A program made the position numbers and the translations under genes. From Verrucomicrobiota bacterium (GTDB lineage Bacteria > Verrucomicrobiota > Verrucomicrobiia > Opitutales > Opitutaceae): a DNA stretch of 64,000 nt. Numbering within the stretch: position 1 is the stretch's first letter; each line of letters begins with the position of its first letter. Positions 11,601 to 19,392 of the stretch are shown one piece after another. The stretch spans positions 31,400 through 95,399 of the forward strand of contig JACRQG010000033.1 in the NCBI GenBank assembly GCA_016222805.1, read 5' to 3'. A model generated the notes under the pieces. That model searched no databases. It saw nothing but the letters and a program-made list of their open reading frames with translations, and was not told where the DNA came from.

Positions 11601-11796
11601 CTCGCGCTTCAACCTCGACGTGAACTGCGAGTACACTTGGTCCAAACGCGTCCGCCTCTTCGCCAACGCCCGCAACATCCTCAATCAGCCCCAGGTGCTC
11701 GAGCGCTACAGCGCGACCTCCGCCCGCTACGCCACGGGCTACCGTCACGAGGAGTTTGGCGTGCAGTACACGATCGGCATCAAGGGCACGTATTGA
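8629..11796 (+). CDS. TonB-dependent receptor with N-terminal carboxypeptidase-regulatory-like domain (2)
   Basis: A 1055-residue outer-membrane receptor. ATG at 8629 starts a signal peptide ending near APVFGQ. The carboxypeptidase-regulatory-like domain begins GSITGRVLNVGTGKYLNNA. A LDTFTVAA box is followed by the plug (GEFLKYLPGITVDYVAADV, VSVRGFADTFTNVSIDG). The remaining roughly 750 residues are barrel, ending EEFGVQYTIGIKGTY. Plug and barrel differ clearly from receptor 1, so this is not a recent tandem duplicate; it may take a different product size or a different uronate. It carries its own copy of the putative LacI operator and is followed 122 bases later by kduI. An earlier in-frame start at 8557 would overlap the operator and lacks a signal peptide at its N-terminus, so 8629 is preferred. 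Confidence 0.92.
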   Translation: MPTVVSLRRSCFAVLLAVLPALAPVFGQTSPTGSITGRVLNVGTGKYLNNARITVEGTNLEELTNEFGEFRLTGVPAGPARVRATYTGLDAKVTSVNVTAGGTTTADFNLTSAARYGQDETVRLDTFTVAAQREFEGAALATNEQRYAPNVKVVMAADSFGDVTEGNVGEFLKYLPGITVDYVAADVRTVSVRGFADTFTNVSIDGMRTTSSVSGNSNRVFEFEQVSINNASRVEVTKVPTPENPADSLGGSVNMVSKNAFERKGAQLNYRVSLNFNSEDTQVFKKTPGPGNKPTYKVLPGFDFDYTLPVTPNFGLVITGLNSNQFNEQHRWQPTWNYAQAGATAANPYLQQWQIQDGPKNTFRTSVSVKADWRITPRQVLSLGVQDNYYDAFFGNRNLNFNVGTNQVPTPATGTPLQWGQTFVQSATGRASVTQGSSFRAKLGDTKAVNLKYTFRGDLWDTDAGLHGAKSKTWYRELARGHFSNVGTQLQGVSVVRADNISFPSLTWVARDVAGNAIDPYNLANYRLNTLQNSPVDGKAVMKGGFVNTKRNLDLAGLPLHLKAGVSARQELRDNRRYTEQWNFLGADGVANTADDSAGPFLDTSYIGQDPLFGSPPIQWMNPYKLADLYKSNPAYFRGTTSTITVDGASVTTEPGYPAELARITNSQRIQERITAAFVQVDGKALDNRLHFVTGVRFEKTEDDGEGALVDPDAAFQRTAAGAFVRDTAGRRVLRPEAGAAGSLAMLRLTNRERAYRGSREYDGYYPSFHANYNVTDRITARFAYARTLGRPDYVDIIPTATIDDNEAADLNPALSPGTITLSNTALKPWTADNYDLSLEYYFAKGGMASVGVFQKNLANFWGNLNTPLTAELANQLGIEQAYIGWTVVTKVNVGSAKISGAEFNFNRQLDFLPSWGRYFAITANGTALHLQGANSADFNRFISKTGNFSLSWNRKPVSARVNFNYRGRQRNLAQTGAQYGATAGFYEYYDSRFNLDVNCEYTWSKRVRLFANARNILNQPQVLERYSATSARYATGYRHEEFGVQYTIGIKGTY

Positions 11797-11918
11797 CCCG
11801 TTTCCGGGGCCGGCGGCGGCGCTCTTCCCGAGGCGCGCCGCCCCGTCAAGCCCCTCGGATCCCCGGCTCCCGCAAAGGCTGGAGTTGTCCGGAGGCGCGG
11901 CTACCGTGTACCCGCGCC

Positions 11919-12743
11919 ATGCAACTGCACTATTCGCCCGCCCCGGAAGCCACCAACACGCTCTCCACCGAGGAGCTGCGCTCCCGCTTCCTGGTCGGCA
12001 ACCTCTTCCAGCGCGGCGCCGTGACCGCCCACTACACGGATCTGGACCGCATGGTCTTCGGCGCTGCCCTGCCGATCTCCTCCATCTTGTCGCTGCCCGC
12101 GGATCGCGAGCTCGGCACCAGCTACTTCCTCGAGCGGCGCGAGGTCGGCATCGTCAATCTCGGGGCCGAGGGCCTGGTGCGCGCCGGAGCCACCACCTAC
12201 ACGCTCGGCCACCTCGACTGCCTTTACATCGGGATCGGGGAACGCGAGGTGCGCTTCATCAACGGCGCCGAGGGGCGGGCCGAGTACTTCTTCGTCAGCA
12301 CGCCCGCGCATACGAAACACCCGACGGCCGTCGTCCGCCACGCGGAGCTGCGGACCGAGCCCACCGGCGACCCGGCCAAGTGCAACCGCCGGCGGATCCA
12401 CAAGCTCATCCATCCCGACGGCGTGAAGAGCTGCCAGCTGGTCCTGGGCTTTACCGAATTCGAGCCGGGCTCGGTCTGGAACACTATGCCGCCCCACACC
12501 CATTCCCGGCGTTCCGAGCTTTATCTCTACTTCGATCTCGGCCAGGAGGCCGCCTTTCACTTCCTCGGGCTCCCGCACGCGACCCGCCACGTGGTCGTTC
12601 GCGATCGCGAGGCCGTGCTGTCGCCGCCCTGGTCGGTGCACTGCGGCGCCGGCACCGGCGCGTATCGTTTCCTCTGGGCCATGGGTGGCGACAACCAGAT
12701 CTTCACCGACATGGACCCCGTGCCACTGGCGGAACTGCAATGA
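11919..12743 (+). CDS. kduI: 5-dehydro-4-deoxy-D-glucuronate isomerase (KduI)
   Basis: Converts 5-keto-4-deoxyuronate, the rearranged product of polyuronate lyases, to 3-deoxy-D-glycero-2,5-hexodiulosonate in the cytoplasm. The protein is 274 residues, matching the family. The zinc-binding set of the cupin is visible: His193 and His195 in PPHTHSRRSE, Glu200 in the same block, and His241 in SPPWSVHCGAG. The conserved C-terminal MGGDNQIFTDMD is also present. The start ATG at 11919 is preceded by no clear Shine-Dalgarno sequence. Its stop overlaps the next gene's ATG (ATGA), so the isomerase and the secreted lyase are translationally coupled. The presence of KduI indicates the locus handles unsaturated uronates. 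KduD is absent from the window. Confidence 0.95.
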   Translation: MQLHYSPAPEATNTLSTEELRSRFLVGNLFQRGAVTAHYTDLDRMVFGAALPISSILSLPADRELGTSYFLERREVGIVNLGAEGLVRAGATTYTLGHLDCLYIGIGEREVRFINGAEGRAEYFFVSTPAHTKHPTAVVRHAELRTEPTGDPAKCNRRRIHKLIHPDGVKSCQLVLGFTEFEPGSVWNTMPPHTHSRRSELYLYFDLGQEAAFHFLGLPHATRHVVVRDREAVLSPPWSVHCGAGTGAYRFLWAMGGDNQIFTDMDPVPLAELQ

Positions 12744-13546
12744 GCGCCCGGCTCGCCTTCCTGCTGCTCGCCGGGGTGGCCTGCCTGCCCGGCGCCACCG
12801 CGGCCGAATCGCCGGTGGTGTTCAGCTGCGACTTCGAATCCGACACCTGGTGGCGGGAATGGGGAGTCCGCGACCGGGACCTCCATACCGATACGGTGAC
12901 GACCGATCCCGACCGGAAGTTCACCCCGCATCGAGGGCGGGCTCTGCGCATCCGGGTCGACCGGGGCGGGCACTACGGCGCGAGCCTGGAATTCCATTTC
13001 CGGAAACGTACCGGCGCGGAGCCCGAGGAGATCTACTTCCGCTACTACCTCCGGCTGGCCGACGACTGGAACCCCGAGCGCGGAGGCAAACTCCCCGGCA
13101 TCGGCGGCACGTACGGGCGCGCCGGCTGGGGCGGGCGCAAGGTCGACGGCACCGACGGCTGGTCGGCTCGGGGGCTGTTCGAGGGTCGGAAGAACGGCCA
13201 CACGCCCATTGGCTTCTACTGCTACCATGCCGACATGCGCACCCAGTATGGTGACAACTGGGTGTGGCGCCGCGAGGGTTTCCCCGGCCTGGAAAACAAC
13301 CGCTGGTATTGCATCGAGCAGTACGTGCGGCTCAACACCCCGGGGCAGCGCGACGGCATCCTCCGCGGCTGGGTCGATGGCCGGCTGGTCTTCGAGAAGA
13401 CGGACGTGCGCATGCGGGACGTCCCCGCGCTGAAGATCGAAAACGTCTGGCTGAACCTGTACCACGGCGGCACCTGGACGGCCACCGCCGATCACCACCT
13501 CTACATCGACGACGTGGTGATCAGCCGCACCCCGATCGGTCCGTAG
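12740..13546 (+). CDS. Secreted polysaccharide lyase, PL14-like (alginate/glucuronan lyase candidate)
   Basis: A 268-residue exported protein: signal peptide to about residue 22 (LLLAGVACLPGATAAE), then a single beta-jelly-roll. The stretch RYYLRLADDWNPERGGKLPG at residues 101-120, together with GFYCYHADMRTQYGDNW and the C-terminal WLNLYHGGTW block, resembles the PL14/PL20-type lyase fold as I know it (GGKLPG is a hallmark). Family 14 enzymes cleave alginate or glucuronan by beta-elimination, and their end product feeds KduI-type metabolism. The gene begins inside the kduI stop codon, which ties the two functions together. The exact family and substrate are inference. A non-catalytic carbohydrate-binding jelly-roll is the main alternative. 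Confidence 0.68.
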   Translation: MSARLAFLLLAGVACLPGATAAESPVVFSCDFESDTWWREWGVRDRDLHTDTVTTDPDRKFTPHRGRALRIRVDRGGHYGASLEFHFRKRTGAEPEEIYFRYYLRLADDWNPERGGKLPGIGGTYGRAGWGGRKVDGTDGWSARGLFEGRKNGHTPIGFYCYHADMRTQYGDNWVWRREGFPGLENNRWYCIEQYVRLNTPGQRDGILRGWVDGRLVFEKTDVRMRDVPALKIENVWLNLYHGGTWTATADHHLYIDDVVISRTPIGP

Positions 13547-13594
13547 TCTTTCCAGCGAGGTCACCCCAACAGTCACCTGCACCTCGGCGCCAAA

Positions 13595-13611
13595 GTAACC
13601 TATTGGGTTAC
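13595..13611. terminator. Palindrome GTAACC-5-GGTTAC between convergent genes, possible terminator
   Basis: A six-pair inverted repeat with a TATTG loop, flanked by AAA on the left and ACTTTT on the right, in the 103-base gap between the lyase and the convergent glycosidase-like gene. A short T run after the stem would suit rightward termination. The stem is short and AT-poor, so it is a weak intrinsic terminator at best; a protein-binding palindrome is equally possible. Confidence 0.3.
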
Positions 13612-13649
13612 ACTTTTCGGGGGTTCACGGGAGACCGACCGGGCGCGGA

Positions 13650-15791
13650 TTACGGCAGCGGGCGCAGTCCCTCGTGGCGCACGACCCAGGTGCCGTCGCG
13701 GGGAAACCCCGGGGCCTCCCCCGAGGGCGCCCCGTCCCACCCCGCCGCCATCATCGCCACCGTCGCCAGCAGGGCGCCGTTGGCCGGCAGGTAGACCGGC
13801 AGGTCACCCCGCTGCGGGCAGTGGCCGTTGGCCGTGTAGCGGTTGTTGGGACCGTCACTCTTGAGGAGAATGTCGATCGCCTTGCGCGGCTCGCCGAGCC
13901 GGGCGGCCGTCATCGCGATCATCGGGTAGTCCCAACCCCAGATTTTAGTCTCCCAGTCCCAGGAACTGAGCACGGCGTCGAGCGTGCGCGCCATCACCGC
14001 GCGATCGACCCCGTCGCCGGGCAGTTGCCCGAGCGCCATCAGGAATGACGGGTGATCGTGCCGGCTGGCCGGGTTCTCCCAGGTGTCGGGATGGGACTCG
14101 ACGGCGACGTACCGTCCGTCCTTCTGCGGCAGGGCCGCGATCCCGGCGAGGCGCCGATCCCATTCCGCCTCCCGGGGCAGGCCGAGCCGCTCCCGCCACG
14201 TCTGCGCAATCTTCAGGCCGCGCACCCAGTAGCTGAGTTCGTAGGTCGGATTCATCGAGGTCGCGCGGTCGTAGATCTCCTGCGCGATCCAGAGCGGTGG
14301 CCCGAGGTTGAAGCGCCGGGTGGCGGCGTCCCACTCGAGCATCGCCGCCATGCACGTCGCCGTTTCCAGCACCAGCTCGCGGTAGCGCGCGAGGGTGGCC
14401 GGGGTCGGCGCGTTGCGGTAAAGAAGTTCCGCCAGATGAATTGGGTGCGGCTGGTTCCAGACGATGAGCGGGTTGCCGCCCGGGCTTTCCCGCCAGTCCG
14501 GCCCGGTCATCTTCGGCCATCGCGCCCCAGGCAGGCCACGTTCGCTCGCGATCGCCCGCGCCCGTGGCAGGCCACGCACGAAGGCGTCGAGGTTCGTCGC
14601 CAGGTACGACTCGCGGCCCCATAACGCAAAATGCGCGGCGTGCCACCAGACCATCTCGGTGTGATGCTTCTGGTACCAGGAGGAGTGGGTGAGGCCGCTT
14701 TCGGAGGGAGGGAACTCGCCCGCGAACTGGATCGCGGTCAGGTATTGCGACAACACCACCCTCCGCTCGAGCTCCCGCGCCCGCGGATCCGTGCTCCCGG
14801 AGAGGTCGATCACCCCCCCGCTGCCCCAGAAGCGCGCCCAGTGGGCCTGCGCCGCCGCCCGCACCTGGGCAAATCCCGGCGGAGCCGGCACCGCCGCCGT
14901 CCCGAACGCCACGACCACCTCGAGCACCCGGCTGTCGACCGTCCCCAGCCGCCAGGAATGCGGACCCACGCGGTCCACCTGCAGATCGACCGCGGCGGCA
15001 AGCCGCAGATGGTAAATCGCCTCGTCCCGCGTGTGCTTCAGCGCCAGTTCCCGCCGCGCCTGGGCCTGCACTTCCGTCCGATGCGAGTCCGGTTCGGACC
15101 AATCGAGCCGCGGGTTGTTCTTCACCTTGATGTCGTAACCCCGGGGCAGGTCCAATCGCAGGCCAAGCTGCCCGGCCCGCAAAAGGTCCGATTCGATTCG
15201 GATTGCCAGCGCGTCGCGCTCTGGGTCGCACACCACCGTCACCGCGACCGGGGCGCCCGCCAGCTGAAAGCGCGACGACAGGAGCCCGGTCCAAAGGTCG
15301 AGTCCCTGGTCGATTTCCGCGAGGTCCGCCGGTTGCAGCGGAGCGCCGCCCGCTCGCGCAAGGTCGAAGGCGAGGCGGGGCAGCGGCATCGCGTGCGGGT
15401 TCTCCCGCAACCACTGCCCCGCCGGGCTGCGCTCGTCAGTCGGGTAGCCCTGCGTCCTTCCATAGGCCGTGAACGGGCGGTTGGCGTCGGAGAGCTGGTA
15501 GCCGCGCGGATTGGGATTCGCGTGCCATGACCAGCGCGCCTGGGTCTCCAGGGGGATGCCGTTCTTCTGGTAATAATCGTAGAAGGTCTGCAGCCCGGTC
15601 GCATCCGCGGTGAAGCAGAACCGACCATTGCCCACGGAGAGCGGCGCCCAGGGATCCATCGCCCGCAGGCGAGGGTTGTGCCGGGAGACCAGGGCCGGCC
15701 GATCGATGGGACCGGTCGCCGGAGCCCCCCAGGTCACCGGCACCCACGGGGTGGCCACCGCCGCCAGTCCAAGGAAGAGTCGAATTCGCAT
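13650..15791 (-). CDS. Secreted six-hairpin-glycosidase-like protein, substrate unknown
   Basis: A 713-residue exported protein if started at ATG 15791, where MRIRLFLGLAAVATPW forms a signal peptide; the frame is open to 15830. After an N-terminal beta region (DPWAPLSVGNGRFCFTADAT, residues about 45-65), the C-terminal 400 residues are alanine/tryptophan-rich helices. They contain SGLTHSSWYQKHHTEMVWWH and WGWDYPMIAMTAARLG, the look of an (alpha/alpha)6 barrel. I associate this arrangement with putative glycoside hydrolases found in Verrucomicrobiota and Bacteroidota, but I cannot assign a CAZy family, and catalytic acids cannot be named with confidence. It converges on the uronate locus and may belong to the same degradative set. 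Confidence 0.72.
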   Translation of the reverse strand: MRIRLFLGLAAVATPWVPVTWGAPATGPIDRPALVSRHNPRLRAMDPWAPLSVGNGRFCFTADATGLQTFYDYYQKNGIPLETQARWSWHANPNPRGYQLSDANRPFTAYGRTQGYPTDERSPAGQWLRENPHAMPLPRLAFDLARAGGAPLQPADLAEIDQGLDLWTGLLSSRFQLAGAPVAVTVVCDPERDALAIRIESDLLRAGQLGLRLDLPRGYDIKVKNNPRLDWSEPDSHRTEVQAQARRELALKHTRDEAIYHLRLAAAVDLQVDRVGPHSWRLGTVDSRVLEVVVAFGTAAVPAPPGFAQVRAAAQAHWARFWGSGGVIDLSGSTDPRARELERRVVLSQYLTAIQFAGEFPPSESGLTHSSWYQKHHTEMVWWHAAHFALWGRESYLATNLDAFVRGLPRARAIASERGLPGARWPKMTGPDWRESPGGNPLIVWNQPHPIHLAELLYRNAPTPATLARYRELVLETATCMAAMLEWDAATRRFNLGPPLWIAQEIYDRATSMNPTYELSYWVRGLKIAQTWRERLGLPREAEWDRRLAGIAALPQKDGRYVAVESHPDTWENPASRHDHPSFLMALGQLPGDGVDRAVMARTLDAVLSSWDWETKIWGWDYPMIAMTAARLGEPRKAIDILLKSDGPNNRYTANGHCPQRGDLPVYLPANGALLATVAMMAAGWDGAPSGEAPGFPRDGTWVVRHEGLRPLP

Positions 15792-15965
15792 GGCGCCCGC
15801 CAATCTGCCGCCCGGCACGCGATCCGGCAATCACCGGCGCGCAGGACCGTCCGGCGCCAGCGTCGCGTGGCACGGCCCCGAGCTTCCCCGTTGCCTCACC
15901 GCGGTTTTTTCGTAACCAAACGCCCCGCGGCGGGTTTCCCTCCCGTCCAACCACAACTGGCCCAC

Positions 15966-16883
15966 ATGCTTCAACTTCGCTCCGTGACCAAGCGCTACGG
16001 TGCGCTGGTCGCGCTTCACGATGTCTCCCTCGACCTGGCTCCGGGGGAGTTCTTCGGCCTGCTCGGGCCCAACGGCGCCGGCAAGTCCACGACCATGGCG
16101 CTCATCGCCGGCCTCCGTGAGCCCGACTCGGGTACCCTTGCGCTCGACGGCCAGCCCCTCTCCGCCGCGAGTTCCACGGCGCGCCTCGCGCTCGGCCTGG
16201 TGCCGCAGCACATCGCCCTCTATCCCGAGCTATCCGCGGAACAGAATCTGCGCATCTTCGGCGAACTCTACGGCCTCCACGGCCGCGAACTGCGCGCCCG
16301 CATCGACGACGCGCTCACGGCTGTCCAGCTCCACGAGCGGCGCCGCGAGCCGATCAAGCAGTACTCCGGCGGCATGCAACGCCGCCTCAACCTCGTCGCC
16401 GCCCTGCTCCACCGGCCCAAGCTCCTCCTCTGCGACGAACCCACCGTCGGCGTGGATCCACAGTCCCGCCTCGCCATCTTCGAGTATCTGGAACGCTGCA
16501 ATCGCGAAGGCCTGACGATCATCTACTCCACCCATTACATGGAGGAGGCCACGCGGCTTTGCTCGCGCATCGGCATCATCGATCAGGGACGAATCCTCGC
16601 GCTCGGCTCCCTGGAGGAACTGCTGCAGCGCCTGCCCTTCGAGGAGGAGATTCGCTTCCCGGCCACGCCCGCCACCGACCCGCTGGCCGACCAGATCCGC
16701 CCCCACGGCGAACTCACCACCCTTGACCACCAGCACCGGTTCCGCCCTCGCCCGGACTTCCGGCTCTCCGCCTTCTTCGCCGCCGCCGAGGCCCTGGGCC
16801 TTCCCCCGCGGCTCTTCACCAGCCAGCGCCCGACGCTCGAGGCGGTGTTCCTGCATCTGACCGGGAGAAACCTCCGCGAGTAA
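15966..16883 (+). CDS. ABC transporter ATP-binding protein (ABC-2 exporter type)
   Basis: A 305-residue cytoplasmic ATPase energising the permease encoded 64 bases downstream. Walker A is GPNGAGKST (residues 34-42), the Q-loop is VPQH, the signature is YSGGMQRR (133-140), and Walker B is LLLCDEPTVG (153-162), followed by the switch His in YSTHYMEEA. A C-terminal domain of about 90 residues follows the nucleotide-binding domain, as in the CcmA/drug-exporter (DRA) subgroup. The open frame extends upstream to 15678, overlapping the divergent glycosidase-like gene; ATG 15966 starts exactly at the family N-terminus MLQLRSVTKRYG and is taken. The transported substrate is unknown. Confidence 0.95.
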   Translation: MLQLRSVTKRYGALVALHDVSLDLAPGEFFGLLGPNGAGKSTTMALIAGLREPDSGTLALDGQPLSAASSTARLALGLVPQHIALYPELSAEQNLRIFGELYGLHGRELRARIDDALTAVQLHERRREPIKQYSGGMQRRLNLVAALLHRPKLLLCDEPTVGVDPQSRLAIFEYLERCNREGLTIIYSTHYMEEATRLCSRIGIIDQGRILALGSLEELLQRLPFEEEIRFPATPATDPLADQIRPHGELTTLDHQHRFRPRPDFRLSAFFAAAEALGLPPRLFTSQRPTLEAVFLHLTGRNLRE

Positions 16884-16947
16884 GAGAGGATTCCCGACCC
16901 TCCCGCCCGCCCGTCTCCTCCCTTTCACGTTCCCTTTCCCTCCCACC

Positions 16948-18315
16948 ATGCGCCCCCTCCTCGCCCTCCTGCGCAAGGACTTCCTGAACTTCTTCCGCAG
17001 CAAGGCCGCCGTATCGCTGACGTTCCTCACCCCGTTCGCGATGATCTACCTTTTCGGGCAGATCTTCGGGGTGAACCGAAAGGACTCCGGCCCGTCGGGC
17101 ATTCCGCTCGCTGTCGTCAACGCCAGCGGCAATCCCGCCGGCGATCGCCTGATCGCGGCGCTCCGCAACGAACGCTCCTTCCGCGTGGTCACCGAGTACG
17201 TGCTTCCCGACAAGTCCAGGCGCCCCCTGACGGAGGCGGATCTGAAGCCCCTGATGCAGAAGCCCGGGGCGGACTTCCGCTTCGCCGTCGTGTTGCCGGC
17301 GGACCTCGTGAGCGACTCGTCGTTCGGCCTCCATCTCAAGTTCCTCTCCAATCCCCGCAACGAAATCGAAACCCAGACGGTGAACGGGCTGCTGCAGAAG
17401 ACGATCTTCTCCCACGTACCGGAACTGCTGGGACAGTCGCTCCAGGCGCGCGCGAAGAAGTTCCTGGGTGAGGCCCGCCTCGACCAGTTCAACCGCGCCC
17501 TTGCCGGGGTGGTGTCGTCCTCGTTTGGCGGCGACCGGGCGGAAATCGATCGCCAGCTTGCCGCGGGTGACTTCGGAATCGGCGAACTGATGCGCGGACG
17601 GCGGGGGACCGGTGGAGCCGCCGCGGACGGCAAGGCCGAGAGCGGGGGTGATGTTTTTTCGCAGCTCGTCCGCATCGAGACCGAACAGGTCGTCGGCGCC
17701 AAGGTGCGGAGCCCGCAGGCCACCGGCCTGGTGGGCGGCTGGGCGATCCAGTTTCTCCTCTTTGCCCTAAGCGCCTCGGCCACGAGTCTCTTTCGGGAGC
17801 GGGATGCCGGCCTCTTCCAGCGCCTGCTCGCTTCGCCGGTCACCCGGGCGCAGATCCTCTGGAGCAAGTTCCTCTACGGCGTGGCGCTCGGGGTCGTGCA
17901 ACTGCTCGTGCTCTTCGTCGCCGCGGGTTCCCTGCTGGGCATCGAGGTCCTCCCCTACCTTCCGCTGCTGACGCTGGTCTGCCTGTTCGCGGCGGCGGCC
18001 TGTACGTCGTTTGGCATGCTGCTGGCCGCGATCTCCTCATCCCCGGAGGCCGCCAGTGGCCTGGCGACCTTCCTGATCATGTTGATGAGCGGCATCGGCG
18101 GCGCCTGGTTCCCCATCAGCCTGCTGCCGGAGTTCATCCAGCAATTCAGCCGGCTGACGCTTGTCTACTGGTCGATGGAAGGCTTCAGCGGCGTGCTCTG
18201 GGCCCGGCATGGGCTGCTTCAGCTGCTGCCGACCCTGGGCATTCTCGCCGGCATCACCGCAATCGTGATGACCATCGCCGTCTGGCGCTTCAACCGCGGG
18301 AAGATCTTCGGCTGA
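16948..18315 (+). CDS. ABC-2 type transporter permease
   Basis: A 455-residue inner-membrane permease partnering the preceding ATPase. The topology is typical for the family: one N-terminal transmembrane segment (AVSLTFLTPFAMIYLFGQI), a large extracytoplasmic domain to about residue 255, then five membrane segments in the C-terminal half with the ABC-2 core LFRERDAGLFQRLLASPVTR before them. The extracytoplasmic loop contains a poorly conserved GRRGTGGAAADGKAESGG stretch that is probably disordered. The start ATG follows a pyrimidine-rich leader of about 35 bases (TCTCCTCCCTTTCACGTTCC and onward) and has no Shine-Dalgarno sequence. Substrate is not inferable: lipids, a peptide or a drug are all possible. 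Confidence 0.93.
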   Translation: MRPLLALLRKDFLNFFRSKAAVSLTFLTPFAMIYLFGQIFGVNRKDSGPSGIPLAVVNASGNPAGDRLIAALRNERSFRVVTEYVLPDKSRRPLTEADLKPLMQKPGADFRFAVVLPADLVSDSSFGLHLKFLSNPRNEIETQTVNGLLQKTIFSHVPELLGQSLQARAKKFLGEARLDQFNRALAGVVSSSFGGDRAEIDRQLAAGDFGIGELMRGRRGTGGAAADGKAESGGDVFSQLVRIETEQVVGAKVRSPQATGLVGGWAIQFLLFALSASATSLFRERDAGLFQRLLASPVTRAQILWSKFLYGVALGVVQLLVLFVAAGSLLGIEVLPYLPLLTLVCLFAAAACTSFGMLLAAISSSPEAASGLATFLIMLMSGIGGAWFPISLLPEFIQQFSRLTLVYWSMEGFSGVLWARHGLLQLLPTLGILAGITAIVMTIAVWRFNRGKIFG

Positions 18316-18381
18316 ACCGCCGGTGGGCCCGACCGCGCTTTTCGCCTGACGCAGCGGCGCAAACCTGCGCCTTATTCCGGC

Positions 18382-19392
18382 GTGCCACGTCCCATCAGCG
18401 CGCCGGTCCGGTTCTCGCCTGCCATGGCCTTCGCCCTGGTGTTCGCCACCATTGCCGCCGAGATCGTGGCGGAGTGGCTGGTAGGGCGACTGTACGCCGC
18501 GGTTGCGCTGCGCGGCTGGCTCGTCTGGACCGCGAACGAGGATGCCATCGAGGCGACGCTGGTGATCGGGGCCAAGCTGCTGTCCACCGCGGCGGTCGCC
18601 TGGTGGGCCCTCGGGCTGAACCGGGAATCGTGGGGCGCGCCGGGCCGGCTCGGTTTCTCCCCCCCGTGGCTCGGCGCCGCCTTCGTGCCGCTGGTCGCGG
18701 GCATCACCATCGCGCTGTCGGAAATCGACAACCTCCTCCGGGCGTTCCTGCCGACCTTTCTCTTCGATCGCCTCGATTTCGCCCCGGATCTCGATCGCCT
18801 CGTTTCCGCCTCGTGGCAAGGCCCGGTGCTGGCGGTGGTGATCGCCCCGGTCACGGAGGAACTGATCTTCCGGGGCCTCGTCCTGCGCGGTCTACTCGGC
18901 CGCTGGCGGCCCACCCTGGCGATTCTCACGACGGCCGCGCTGTTCGCCTTCACCCACTTCAACCCCGCCCAGGCCCCGGTGGCCCTGCTCCTTGGCACGG
19001 CGCTCGGCTGGATCTACTACCGCACGCGCTCCCTCGGGCTCTGCATCCTCGGTCATGCGGTCAACAACGGGGCGACGTATGGCGTGGAGTGGTTTCCGTT
19101 TGAGATTACCGGCTTCAACCACGCCCCGGAAATCGAGGGGGCCCTGTTTCATCCGTGGTGGTTCGACGTCCTCGGCCTCCTGCTGGTGGCCGCCGGCCTG
19201 TGGTGGATTCATCGCCGCAGCCCGGCCGCCACTCCCTGGCTCGTGCCTCCGCCCCCTGCTCCGCCCGGCCCGGCCGAGCCTCCTCTCCTGGAACCACCCC
19301 TGCTGGCACCCGCGGAAGTGTCGCCGCGACCTCCCGGGGAATCCACGTTTGACGGTTGCCAGCCGGCGGCCCCGCCGCACATTGACCGCGCC
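18382..19392 (+). CDS. CPBP-family intramembrane metalloprotease, in-frame with downstream ProA (no stop codon between)
   Basis: Membrane-embedded CAAX-protease/bacteriocin-processing (CPBP) type protein. It starts at GTG 18382 or ATG 18424. The catalytic set is visible: Glu159-Glu160 and Arg164 in TEELIFRGLVLRG, His192 in FTHFNPAQAP, and His225 and Asn229 in GHAVNNG. Roughly eight hydrophobic segments span residues 14-275. After the last segment (LGLLLVAAGLWWIHRR) comes a proline-rich tail, PWLVPPPPAPPGPAEPPLLE and on, with no stop codon before the ProA methionine. The whole frame to 20667 therefore encodes 761 residues. A stop (TGA at 19350) exists one frame over, so a single-base error could hide the real end. 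Substrate is unknown. Confidence 0.8.
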
